A DNA stretch of 64,000 nucleotides. It comes from Paenibacillus_E violae (GTDB lineage Bacteria; Bacillota; Bacilli; Paenibacillales; NBRC-103111). The notes below the pieces were generated by a model that did not search any database, was not told the DNA's origin, and saw only the letters and a program-made list of their open reading frames with translations. Every line of letters begins with the position of its first letter. Position 1 is the first letter of the stretch. The stretch lies in NCBI RefSeq assembly GCF_032461945.1, contig NZ_JAWCUD010000002.1, positions 372,001-436,000 on the forward strand, written 5' to 3'. The position numbers and the translations under genes were made by a program. Of the stretch, positions 26,565 through 36,100 are shown piece by piece.

Positions 26565-27527
26565 TTACCACAAGCTCGTATCGTTAAATTTGCGGCTTAA
26601 CCAGTTGGATGAAATGAGCAGGACAAAATTGATGACCGAGTTAAACAAGCCCACCGCTGAACTGAAGCTGTAATTGAAATCTTGCAGACCAACGCGATAG
26701 ACATACGAGGAAATCACGTCAGCTGTTTCATAAGTACCCGGATTATACAGCAAAATGATTTTCTCAAACCCGACATTCATCATACGGCCGATATCGAGGA
26801 TAAGCAGAATAATGATCGTTGGCATAAGTCCCGGTAAGGTGACATGCGTCATTTGCTTCCAGCGTCCAGCGCCGTCGATTTTGGCTGCTTCGTACTGCTC
26901 TTGGTCGATCCCGGTTAAAGCGGCTAAGAAAATGATTGTCCCCCAACCGATATTTTGCCAGATGCCTGACGATACATACACCGTACGGAACAAGCTGGGT
27001 TCGAGCAAAAAGGTCACGCGCTCTCCGCCGAAGAAAGCGACAATATCGTTGATCACCCCTTCACTCGAAGTGAAGTCTTTGAGAATCCCGCAAATGACAA
27101 TTAATGAAATAAAATGAGGCATGTACGTTATCGTTTGCACAGTTCTTTTAAACAAAGCATGTTTTAATTCATTCAACAAAAGTGCCAGGACAATTGGAGC
27201 CGGGAATCCGAATAACAACTGATAGAAGCTGATCAGAACCGTATTCTTGATCGTTCTCCAGAAATAAGGGCCCGTAAAGAATTCACGGAAATGCTCGAAT
27301 CCGACCCAATCGCTGCCCCAAATGCCAAGTCTCGGGGAGAAATCCTTAAATGCGATCATAGCACCATACATGGGTGCATAGTGGAATACAATATAGTAAA
27401 GCAGAACAGGGAGCAGCATCACATAAAGCAGTTTGTTTTTACGAATATCCAGAAAAATGCCGAAGTTCAATTTCCTTTTTTCTCCAAGGGTTGTCATCGG
27501 TTTGGTTTTGGAAATCATGGTGTTCAT
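26565..27527 (-). CDS. Carbohydrate ABC permease, LplB/YteP type
   Basis: 320 residues from ATG 27527 (MNTMISKTK), with GGAGAGGG upstream; the frame extends to 27599 without a better start. Six helices, starting NKLLYVMLLPVLLYYIVFHYAPMYG, the usual LplB opening; EAA loop YEAAKIDGAGRWKQMTHVTLPG near residue 217. It forms the channel with the LplC-type protein. Third gene from the 3' end of the importer operon. Confidence 0.94.
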   Translation of the reverse strand: MNTMISKTKPMTTLGEKRKLNFGIFLDIRKNKLLYVMLLPVLLYYIVFHYAPMYGAMIAFKDFSPRLGIWGSDWVGFEHFREFFTGPYFWRTIKNTVLISFYQLLFGFPAPIVLALLLNELKHALFKRTVQTITYMPHFISLIVICGILKDFTSSEGVINDIVAFFGGERVTFLLEPSLFRTVYVSSGIWQNIGWGTIIFLAALTGIDQEQYEAAKIDGAGRWKQMTHVTLPGLMPTIIILLILDIGRMMNVGFEKIILLYNPGTYETADVISSYVYRVGLQDFNYSFSSAVGLFNSVINFVLLISSNWLSRKFNDTSLW

Positions 27528-27611
27528 AGCATCACCCTCTCCATCCTTGGCGCTGCTAGGCCGAAGGACGGAACACAATGTCCCTTCCTCCGCCAGCATG
27601 CCGCAGACTAA

Positions 27612-29252
27612 TTATCGCTTATTGTATCGATCCAGAGCGCCTTGATAGATTTGGGTGACCTTATCGATTCCCATCTCTTTGATACGCTTCACATAATCAT
27701 CGAATTTGTCGATCGGCTCTTTGCCCATTACAAACTTGACGAACATCTCTTCTTTGTAACTCGTAATCGCCGTGTTTAATTTGGCCAGTTCTTTACTTTC
27801 CTCCGCTGTCGGCGTCAAGAAGAGCGGCATCACGTGCTTGACAGCGTCCGTTTGTTCCCAAATTTTGATCGCTTCATCTTGTTCTTTGAACGTATTGAAA
27901 CTTTTCCGGCTATCGCCCAGGAATGGACCGTTCGGCTTCGTGTACTGGGAAACCATTTGCTGCAAGTTATATTTCGGATCTTTCGTGATTTTTTCAGAAA
28001 ATTTAGGGACGCCGTTATCCATGGTGTAGCTTTCGCCTTCAATACCGAAATTGAAGAGCATGCTGCCTTTTGAGCTATAGGCGTAATCCATCCATTTGAC
28101 GGCAAGTTCCGCATGTTTGGAATCCCCGGAAACCGCCTTGCTTGCAGCAGGATTATATTTGAAGTCACGTTGGCCGATGAAAGCGCGCTCACCTTTATTC
28201 AACGTAGGATATGGAGCGGCAACGAGCTGGAATTTCGGATTTTTCTTCTTACCGGTATCCATCCATCTGCCCATACCTCCGCTTAATAAGCCGACTGTTG
28301 CACCAGACGCATCACTCATCAATTTGGTATCCAGCGACTTGGAGTCCGTGTTAAGCGCAAAGTCTTTATCCAGCAATCCTTCGGCATACCATTTGTGCAG
28401 CAAAGCCAGTGCATCCTTGAATTGAGGATCCGTAGGGCCGTATTTCACTTTGCCCTGATCGTCGATATAGAAACGGTTTGCTGTTTTGTAAGCGCCAATA
28501 AAGGCATCTTGGATATTCAATTCATTGCTGTATTGCGCTGAAAATGGTGCGGTTGCCCCTTTTTTCTCCTTGAACGCCTTGAGCACCGTATACCATTCGT
28601 CGATTGTCGTAGGTACTTGAAGGTTCAACTCATCCAACCAGTCTTTGCGGATCATCGGTCCTCTGAATACCAATCCGTTGTCGGGGCGAATCATAGGAAA
28701 TGCGTAATAGGTGCCATTGTCCGTCTTGATCATTTTATCCAGCTCTTTATCCTGCTGAAGCAGTTTTTTTAAATTAGGAGCATTTTTATCGATCAAATCG
28801 TTCAGAGGTAAAATAACCTTGTCCGTAATGGCTTTCTCTGGTCCACCCGGATAGGCTGCCGCTCCGCCGCCGCCCCAATTGTATTCAATGACATCCGGTA
28901 AATTGTTCGATGCGATCAACAGGTTGAATTGGTCCTTCGATTGACCGTCTGCCGGGTGCGTATATTTCACCTTAACCCCTGTTTCGCTCTCTAACCGCTT
29001 ACCGAATGGCGATTCAGCCAAGTTAGGGACGAATGACGCCAGGTTCGTGTCGATCTGTTCCCAAGAAGTTAATGTTTCCTGTGTGCTAATCGGATATTGG
29101 CCAGCTGCGGTTGACGGCGTTGCCGTCGTTTTCGCAGTTCCTGTTTCACTTGGCGCCCCCGTATTCACTTTGGAACAGGCAACGAACATGCTGGAAGCTA
29201 CTACAACGCTTAGCGCGATGCTAATTGACTTTCTTTTGGAATGTTTCCTCAT
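27612..29252 (-). CDS. Oligosaccharide-binding lipoprotein, LplA type
   Basis: 546 residues from ATG 29252 (MRKHSKRKSISIAL), with a GAGGGGG site; a longer frame to 29273 has none. Lipobox MFVAC, Cys about 26, then a Thr/Ala-rich linker and a large two-lobed binding domain (VEYNWGGGGAAAYPGGP, LDELNLQVPTTIDEWYTVLKAFK, WMDYAYSSKGSMLFNFG). Length and motifs match the long solute-binding proteins of Lpl-type importers for uronic and complex oligosaccharides. First gene of the importer operon; 200 bp downstream of the sensor-AraC gene. Confidence 0.94.
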   Translation of the reverse strand: MRKHSKRKSISIALSVVVASSMFVACSKVNTGAPSETGTAKTTATPSTAAGQYPISTQETLTSWEQIDTNLASFVPNLAESPFGKRLESETGVKVKYTHPADGQSKDQFNLLIASNNLPDVIEYNWGGGGAAAYPGGPEKAITDKVILPLNDLIDKNAPNLKKLLQQDKELDKMIKTDNGTYYAFPMIRPDNGLVFRGPMIRKDWLDELNLQVPTTIDEWYTVLKAFKEKKGATAPFSAQYSNELNIQDAFIGAYKTANRFYIDDQGKVKYGPTDPQFKDALALLHKWYAEGLLDKDFALNTDSKSLDTKLMSDASGATVGLLSGGMGRWMDTGKKKNPKFQLVAAPYPTLNKGERAFIGQRDFKYNPAASKAVSGDSKHAELAVKWMDYAYSSKGSMLFNFGIEGESYTMDNGVPKFSEKITKDPKYNLQQMVSQYTKPNGPFLGDSRKSFNTFKEQDEAIKIWEQTDAVKHVMPLFLTPTAEESKELAKLNTAITSYKEEMFVKFVMGKEPIDKFDDYVKRIKEMGIDKVTQIYQGALDRYNKR

Positions 29253-29406
29253 AGGTAATCCCCCTCGTATCATCTAGTGCTGATTCTCGTCTTGCAGCAC
29301 CATGGCTTAAGTATGGAGGGTAGACCGCCATTTTGAATATCGTCAAAACTGCAAATCCCCCTTTAAAATCCGTAAAAGGCAATCATCAGAATCCAAAATC
29401 ACTATG

Positions 29407-29445
29407 CAAAAAATGAAAAGCCGCCCAAGCAAGCTTGTACGACTT
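29407..29445 (-). terminator. Possible weak terminator after the sensor-AraC gene
   Basis: Minus strand AAGTCG...AAG pairs with CTT...CGGCTT around a TTGC loop with wobble pairs, followed by TTTTC and TTTTTT. It would separate the regulator from the importer operon. Confidence 0.5.
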
Positions 29446-29456
29446 TCATAATCAGA

Positions 29457-31781
29457 TCACAATGGTTTCAGTTCTTTGTATTTCCCTGGTGTGATGCCCT
29501 CGAATTTCTTAAACGTCCGGTTAAACGTATTGATATCGTTGTACCCGACCTTTCGTGCAATTTCCATAATCGATAACGGTTGTTCGGTTAGCAGCTTTTT
29601 GGCCTCTTCCAAACGTGTACGGCTTATGAAATCAAGAAGAGCATCACCGGTTTGAGCTTTAAATTGTTTGGATAGATAAGAAGGCGTGATGCCAAATTTC
29701 TCTCCAATCATGGAAATGTTCAAATTTTCTTCAGCATAGTTGGCCTTCACATAAGCGCTAACCAGATCGCCTAGCGGACTATACTCCTGCTTACGATCGG
29801 CTTGAATGGACTCACAGACCTGTTCGAGGATCGAAAGAATTTCTCTTTTCATTTCTTTTATAGTTTCACATTCGGATAACCGTTCGACAGGGTTGAATTG
29901 TTCCATAAAGGACTTTTTATTCCCTTGCGAACCCATCTCATTCATTGTTTTCAGCATTGTACTAGCAAGATCGAACATCAGACATTTGCCAAGTGGCACC
30001 GACAAAACGGAATTAGAACCATTTGTTTCAATAATTTGCTCAATGATCGTGCTCGATTTCTCATAATCGCCAGTCTTGACGAAATTAATCAATTGCTGCT
30101 CCACGTGCAGCGGATAATAATAATTTCCAGCCTGCCGGACAGCCTCGGAGCTCGGTAATTCGTCGTAACGAATGATCGCTCCGCTTCCTTTGACAAGCCG
30201 ATAAGCCATCGCTGACAGAGCTTCTTGATACGCTTCGGCAATACCAAACAGATCTTCATGTATGGAACTGATCGACACCGTCAAATGCACATGAAAATGA
30301 TCAAGCAGGAATAGTTTCACCGATTCAGCAACTCGGCGCAGCTCATCTGTATCCGGCTCTTGGGATCCAAAATTAAAAATACAAGCTTGCATATCGTCAA
30401 TTTCCGTCGTGAAGCCCCGGTTCTGAAGGCCAATCACTTCTTCTACCACATTCATAAGAATGAATTGCATCAATTTTACTTTCTGCGGATCAATGGCGAC
30501 ATCTTCCTGAAATTTGCCGAAATGATCGATGTGGAACAAAATCACGGCAAAATGCGGGGAATCCAGCCGAATATCATGAGCGGAAAGCGATTCATGCACA
30601 GGGATGTCCTGCTCTAAATTGCCCTTCAGCAGCCCCTGCAAGAAATGGGAGCGAATGGCGTCCCGATGCTGGTGCAGCCGGCGGTCCACCTGCTCTTTCT
30701 CCGCAAACGTATTATTGAGCGCATCTTGCAAAAAACCGTATTCATTCGTCCCCTCCGCAAATGAAATTCCTGCTTTCATCGAGAAACTTCGAATGAGGTG
30801 ATGAATCGGATTGTAATTTTTGCGCAGGAACAAGAATGTAACCAGCCCTCCCAGAAGAAGACTAAGAATAATGCTTGCATAGACCAAGCTTTTCATATAC
30901 TTCATCTTATCGTCAAAGCGCTCGGCAGGAATCATCGACATGTACTTCCATCCTGTCCTGGCCGAGGTTGTATACGATACAGCAACTTGTTTATTTGCTA
31001 CATCCCCATAAAATAGCCCATTTTCACCCGTAAACTTGTCATAGGTGAGAAAGTCAGGGCTTTGCTCAAGGCCACTGGAAGCAACTAATCGATTTTCTTT
31101 ATCGAGCACCGCTACCGACGTTGCTTCGGATGGCGGGATATTGGCGAGCAGCTTGGAATCTCTCATAACAAACAGGAGCACAGCTCCGGGCTGATCCCGA
31201 TTCGCCAACGTAACCGATTTGGCAAAGAGAACGGCTTTATAGGCATTCTCATCCTCCGTTATCGTAACGGGGGTATATTCCTGGATGTAGCGTTTATCCA
31301 AATACGTCTTCCACGCCTCATAACCTTTGAGGGTCTGTCCGTCCAGCATTTGAAACAGTTGGCGGCTATCTGTCCGATTGCGCGTGGATATGACCGTGTC
31401 GCTATTTTTGTAATACAGATAAATTTGTTCAATAAACTCATTAGCTGTCTGGTAAATCCGCAAATCATTGGATATTGTGACTAAATCGTAATAATCGTTA
31501 TCCGTGAGCGGCTGTGATGTATTGATAAAAGCATTCACTTGTTTATTAAGCGAAATTTCCAAACTCAATCGCTCAATACCGCCCAGGCTGTTGTCGATTG
31601 CCAATTCCATCTGCTTCAGTGCGTTATTGTTGGCGCGATTCACCTCCGATTCGACCACATGCCAGGAAGCCGCATATAAAATTCCGCTAATGATAATCGG
31701 AACGAGAAGAACCGAAATATAAGAGGTAAGCCAAGTAACGATGACACTGCGTTTATTGAACCGGATCCGATTAAACTTCAT
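29457..31781 (-). CDS. Membrane sensor/AraC-type transcriptional regulator
   Basis: 774 residues from ATG 31781, because AAGGGG is 9 bases away; GTG 31787 is too close. One helix at about 18-40, an extracellular dCache-like sensor (about 45-290), a second helix at 296-320 (SLVYASIILSLLLGGLVTFLFL), a linker and an AraC DNA-binding domain at 670-770 (NISMIGEKFGITPSYLSKQFK, PLSIMEIARKVGYNDINTFNRTFKKFEGITPGKYKEL). Such one-component receptors in Paenibacillus sense extracellular sugars or binding-protein complexes and activate the neighbouring importer, here at 29252. Confidence 0.93.
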   Translation of the reverse strand: MKFNRIRFNKRSVIVTWLTSYISVLLVPIIISGILYAASWHVVESEVNRANNNALKQMELAIDNSLGGIERLSLEISLNKQVNAFINTSQPLTDNDYYDLVTISNDLRIYQTANEFIEQIYLYYKNSDTVISTRNRTDSRQLFQMLDGQTLKGYEAWKTYLDKRYIQEYTPVTITEDENAYKAVLFAKSVTLANRDQPGAVLLFVMRDSKLLANIPPSEATSVAVLDKENRLVASSGLEQSPDFLTYDKFTGENGLFYGDVANKQVAVSYTTSARTGWKYMSMIPAERFDDKMKYMKSLVYASIILSLLLGGLVTFLFLRKNYNPIHHLIRSFSMKAGISFAEGTNEYGFLQDALNNTFAEKEQVDRRLHQHRDAIRSHFLQGLLKGNLEQDIPVHESLSAHDIRLDSPHFAVILFHIDHFGKFQEDVAIDPQKVKLMQFILMNVVEEVIGLQNRGFTTEIDDMQACIFNFGSQEPDTDELRRVAESVKLFLLDHFHVHLTVSISSIHEDLFGIAEAYQEALSAMAYRLVKGSGAIIRYDELPSSEAVRQAGNYYYPLHVEQQLINFVKTGDYEKSSTIIEQIIETNGSNSVLSVPLGKCLMFDLASTMLKTMNEMGSQGNKKSFMEQFNPVERLSECETIKEMKREILSILEQVCESIQADRKQEYSPLGDLVSAYVKANYAEENLNISMIGEKFGITPSYLSKQFKAQTGDALLDFISRTRLEEAKKLLTEQPLSIMEIARKVGYNDINTFNRTFKKFEGITPGKYKELKPL

Positions 31782-31866
31782 TAGCACTAACCCCTTATCG
31801 CCATGATGTAACTGCTTTCATTTATTATAACGAAAATTTGTGGAACCGTCTTGCCGATATGACAAC

Positions 31867-32994
31867 TCATATCCAAAGCAGCGGTTGCCGGATCGCTATA
31901 TTCCGTCTGACTTCGGCCTGCTGCGGGTTATGCTCAAGCGTTCTCCATAAGGCAAGCAGCCTATCAGAATCATTTGCAAGCCCGGTAAACAGCAAGAAAG
32001 GCATAGCGGCCGGCCAATCTTTCTCATATTCGACATCAGCCCCATAAGGCCACAATGATTTATTTTCCAGATACGGCAGGAGAAATTGGATTCCCTTCTG
32101 TACGCCTCGCCCATCAGGAAGTTGGAATTCCCAAAGGTTATCTTCCGGTGTGGCGAGGATATGAGTAAGAGTAACAAAATTATCCAACGTGAACAGAGAA
32201 TACGCATAGGGCTTCGTTCGTGACAACTCCCTTGGAAAACTGCCATCGAGATCCATCTGCTCCGCGAGCAATCGGCTCTTGTATGCTTCTCTGCAATAAT
32301 CCAGCATACCATGATGACCAGTCAACTTTGCGAAAGCAGCAGCCTGAACGAACCAACAAATCCCGTGATTGTTGGGTTCATTTCGTTCTTCCACCCCTTG
32401 CGGGTGCTCGTTCATCCATTGCAAATAATCTGCGAACCAGAGAGTAACCTCATGTAAGACCTGTTTATCAGGTAAGGAGGTATCTTCACTATTCAGCACG
32501 TGTACAGCTGCCGCCACATCAATCAAATGCAGCGTATCGATGACGCCGATCCCTCGTCCGTTGCAAATACCAGGAATCGCTTGTGCATAAAGCAGGTGCG
32601 GATTCATTCGCGTATTCTTATCTACAAAAAATGCTTCTAACAGCCCCACAGCTTTCGCTGCATACTTCTGCTCCCCCGTTATGCGGTAAGCGGAAGTCAA
32701 ACAAGCAACCAAGGACCGCATACGTCTAAGCAAAATTCGATGTTCTTGGAAATTATCCGGATTGCTTTCACCGTCACGGCGAACATAAGGCAACCCATCC
32801 GGCGTGTTTGGATTTGGCCACCAATAATCTCCGTTTGAATAATAATCGTGCGCACTCCCGGGGCTTTGCAGCGCTATCGCTTCTGTTATATGTACATTTG
32901 GAGAAGTCAGTGCAGCTTCAGCCTCTTGAACGATCGCTTCCAAATCCAAATATTGACCCCAATTCTCTCTGTTTACTTGGCAGTTTCCTCGCAT
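31867..32994 (-). CDS. Alginate-lyase-family protein (PF05426, PL38-like)
   Basis: 375 residues from ATG 32994 (MRGNCQVNRENWGQ), AAAGGAG 9 bases upstream; the frame extends to 33087 without a site. Alpha-toroid lyase with family motifs YYSNGDYWWPNPNTPDGLPY, RRDGESNPDNF and EPNNHGICWFVQ (catalytic Asn/His region). No signal peptide, so it would act on imported uronic oligosaccharides; relatives in PL38 cleave beta-glucuronan, others alginate. It sits between the sensor-AraC gene and the giant PL6 gene, all on the minus strand. Confidence 0.86.
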   Translation of the reverse strand: MRGNCQVNRENWGQYLDLEAIVQEAEAALTSPNVHITEAIALQSPGSAHDYYSNGDYWWPNPNTPDGLPYVRRDGESNPDNFQEHRILLRRMRSLVACLTSAYRITGEQKYAAKAVGLLEAFFVDKNTRMNPHLLYAQAIPGICNGRGIGVIDTLHLIDVAAAVHVLNSEDTSLPDKQVLHEVTLWFADYLQWMNEHPQGVEERNEPNNHGICWFVQAAAFAKLTGHHGMLDYCREAYKSRLLAEQMDLDGSFPRELSRTKPYAYSLFTLDNFVTLTHILATPEDNLWEFQLPDGRGVQKGIQFLLPYLENKSLWPYGADVEYEKDWPAAMPFLLFTGLANDSDRLLALWRTLEHNPQQAEVRRNIAIRQPLLWI

Positions 32995-33114
32995 ACACTC
33001 AAGCTCCTTTTTATTCAAATTATATAAAGCACCAAATGCAGCAGATCGGCCCCTGAACTCCAGGAAACCAAATCTGCTGCATACCATGTGCCGTTTATTG
33101 CAGAAACCACAAAA

Positions 33115-36100
33115 CTACTGCCGATTCAACATACGCATGACGACTGTAACGGCTTCCGCCCTTGTAGCGGTAACAAACGGCTCAAAAGTTTGATTCTCCC
33201 GACCGTTTATAAGCCCTAAGGAAACCGCTCGCGAAACCGCTGGCAATGCCCATGCTGGAATCCGAGAACTGTCATTAAACTTGGTTGAAAGTGCCCCCTC
33301 CTCTTTTGGAGAATAGGCCCTTACAAGCATAACAACCATTTCCGTCCGGTTAATGGATGCATTGGGACGTAGTGACTGGTCTTCATATCCCTGCAGAATC
33401 CCAGCTGCCAGCGCTGCGCCCAGTTCTCCCTCCGCCCATGCCGGAATATCCGCTTGATCGGAGAATGTCCGTTTCGAAGGTTCCGCCTTCAAACCTAATG
33501 CTCGTACCAGCATAGCAGCGAATTGTAATCTTGTCATCGGTTCGTCAGGTTTGAAGCTTCCGTCCGCGTAACCGTTCACGATGCCTTTGGCAGCAGCGCG
33601 AGAAATTTCTTCCGATGCCCAATGTTTCGACACATCCGCAAAAGATTCCTGCGACGGCGCGGTTGGCGAAGGATTTACAGGCAGCGGGTTAGCCGGTTCA
33701 GGAACTGGATTCGGTAAAGGCGCTGGCGCAGGTGCCGAGCTATTACCGGATGAAGAGTTCCTCGATGACGAGCTGCTGCTTGATGGTCGCTGCACCATAA
33801 TGCTATACGTCTTATGAACGCCGGTTGGCAACGACACATCGATTAGTACAACACTGCCAGTCCCGGCAATGGCAAGCGGTTCGCTTTCGCTGCCGCTGCG
33901 AACGGTTTGCCGTACTGTGCCGTCAACGCTCACTTGAATCTCAGCAAATTGACTTGCCGATGTTGGTGTCATTTTCAAGTTGCTTATTCCCGTTGGGAGC
34001 ATCACTGTATAATAAGTGACTTCCGGGCGAAAGGCAGGCGCGAATGTTAAATTCGAGCTAAGCTGCAAGCTGCTCAATTCTGGCGTCACTTCTTCCACTG
34101 GCTGATTCTGTCCAGCCGCAGGTCCAACATCCGCTGCAGTAAGGGGCCGATGTGTCAAATCACTCGACGGTTCGTACTCGTCGCTACCAACATCAGCGGT
34201 GTGTATCCGTCTTTGACCGTCCATATCGTCTGAAGCGATATACTGACCTTTTGCCGCATCAACCGCAGGACTTAGCGGCGATATACGGATTAATCCGTCG
34301 CTGCCGCGAATTAGTTTCAGATCGCCTTTGTAAGTGGCGCTTACAACCGTTGCATTCGCTGCCACCGCAGCAATCCCATCGGCCATATTGCCGACATACG
34401 TTGGCCGGCCTGCATCTGTAATATCTTTTGTCTCATTGAAAATAGTCCCTGCGTTACTGAAAATCAAATTGTTATAAATTTGTGTTCCCGTCGGCTGGAA
34501 TGTGCGCTGTGCAATTTTTACCGCCGATGCTTTATTACTTAAATTTACGAAGGTATTGTTATAAATCTGTACATCGTATTGTCTCCAATGCCCGCGCAGC
34601 AGCTCCTGCTGCCTTTCCGGCGTAAGGCTCTTCAGCTCAGCGAAATCGTTCGCACCTGTGCCCCAACGGATGATCGGATTCGTGCCCCCATCCGGCCCGG
34701 TGTCTTCCGTTCCTCCATCCAGCTGAACCGCATCATCCGTAAGCCCTTCCATGTAATTATTATAAATTTGGTGATCATTTCCATAAATGCGGAATCCGCT
34801 AGTACCTGCTTTCTTGCCATCCGCGATGATGAAGTTGCCATAAAAGCTGTTGCGATGACCGTGACGGGCAACCATTCCTCCATAAGAATTGAGGACGGTG
34901 TTATAACGGATTGTGTTGTCACTGCTTTTCACCGAGACGATTTCGTCCTCCCCGTTTAACCCGTCGAACAAATTGTATTGAACCGTAACGTGCCCAGGAG
35001 CCAATGATAATCCGGAAAGCCCTAAGCGGATCGCTTCCAAGCCATTGGTCACTCGCGGACCGATATCATGAAAGTGATTGTATTCAATCACATCATATTG
35101 TGAAACCGCGTCCTTACCGTCATAAGTAATCACTGCTCCAAAGCCTGTCTTCGGTCCGATATCATTATAGGCGATACGGTTGTGACTGCTCGTCCCCTCA
35201 ACCCGAATATAATGCCGGTCAGTCCCGCTGTCTGTGAGCAGTGTCGTGTTCGGCGAATGTGATGTTTCCCCCGTGTAGACGGCTCCATTAGGGTCATAAT
35301 TGGCACCGTAACGGCAACTATTTTCCACCCCGATGACACACCAGATTTGTTTGCTGACGTTATTCTCAGCTTTCGTAAAACGGTATTTCTGACCTGTTTC
35401 ATCCAAAGCAAATGTATTTCGCAAAATTGTGATATTGCTGGAATCGTACAGCTGCACCCCTGGATGCACGCCACTCATACTGGCAATTCTTTCTTCGGGG
35501 ACTGCTCTGCTCCGCAGTGTATCCTCACCATGTTCCGATCCGCCGCCCGAGTGAAAGGTGAGACCCTTAACTTCGACGTATTCGGAGTTTTCGATATGCA
35601 TGTAGCTGTCACCGGCAATAACTGCCTTGCCTTGCTCCGCAGCAATAATTCGTATCGGCAGCGCGGCTGTACCTTTTTTATCCTTCATTACGAATGGTCC
35701 CTTTTGCTGATAAGTACCGTTTTGCAATTCAATCGTCATGCCTTTCGCAGCCTGATCCAGCGCAGCCTGCAAATCATCCGAAGAGCTGACTTTCACCACT
35801 TGAACAGGAGGAAGCGGTTCCACCGGCTTATCACCTGCTTGCGGCGGCCCGCTAGGTACAGTGGGCTCCTCGACATCAGGCGCAGTACCTGTGTAAAGCT
35901 CAACTTCCGTTATACTATTCCAATTGCCCGAGCTTCCCGAAGCTGAATTGCCATATCCGACCAGCCGCAAATACCGTACGGATGCCGGATTACTCAGCAC
36001 ATAAGGTTGAAGGATATCATCCCCGACCTTTAGAACACGGCTTGACCGCTTGGGAAGCAAAACGGTCGGATTCTGGAAATCCGGTTGATTCGAACCAATA

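Noticed and set aside
29457..31781. Two-component system reading of the sensor/AraC protein
   Set aside because: No histidine kinase or receiver domain is present; it is a one-component membrane regulator.
33581..33817. Acidic/glycine-rich plus-strand ORF opposite the SLH linker
   Set aside because: Composition mirrors the Ser/Pro-rich linker on the other strand; a shadow.
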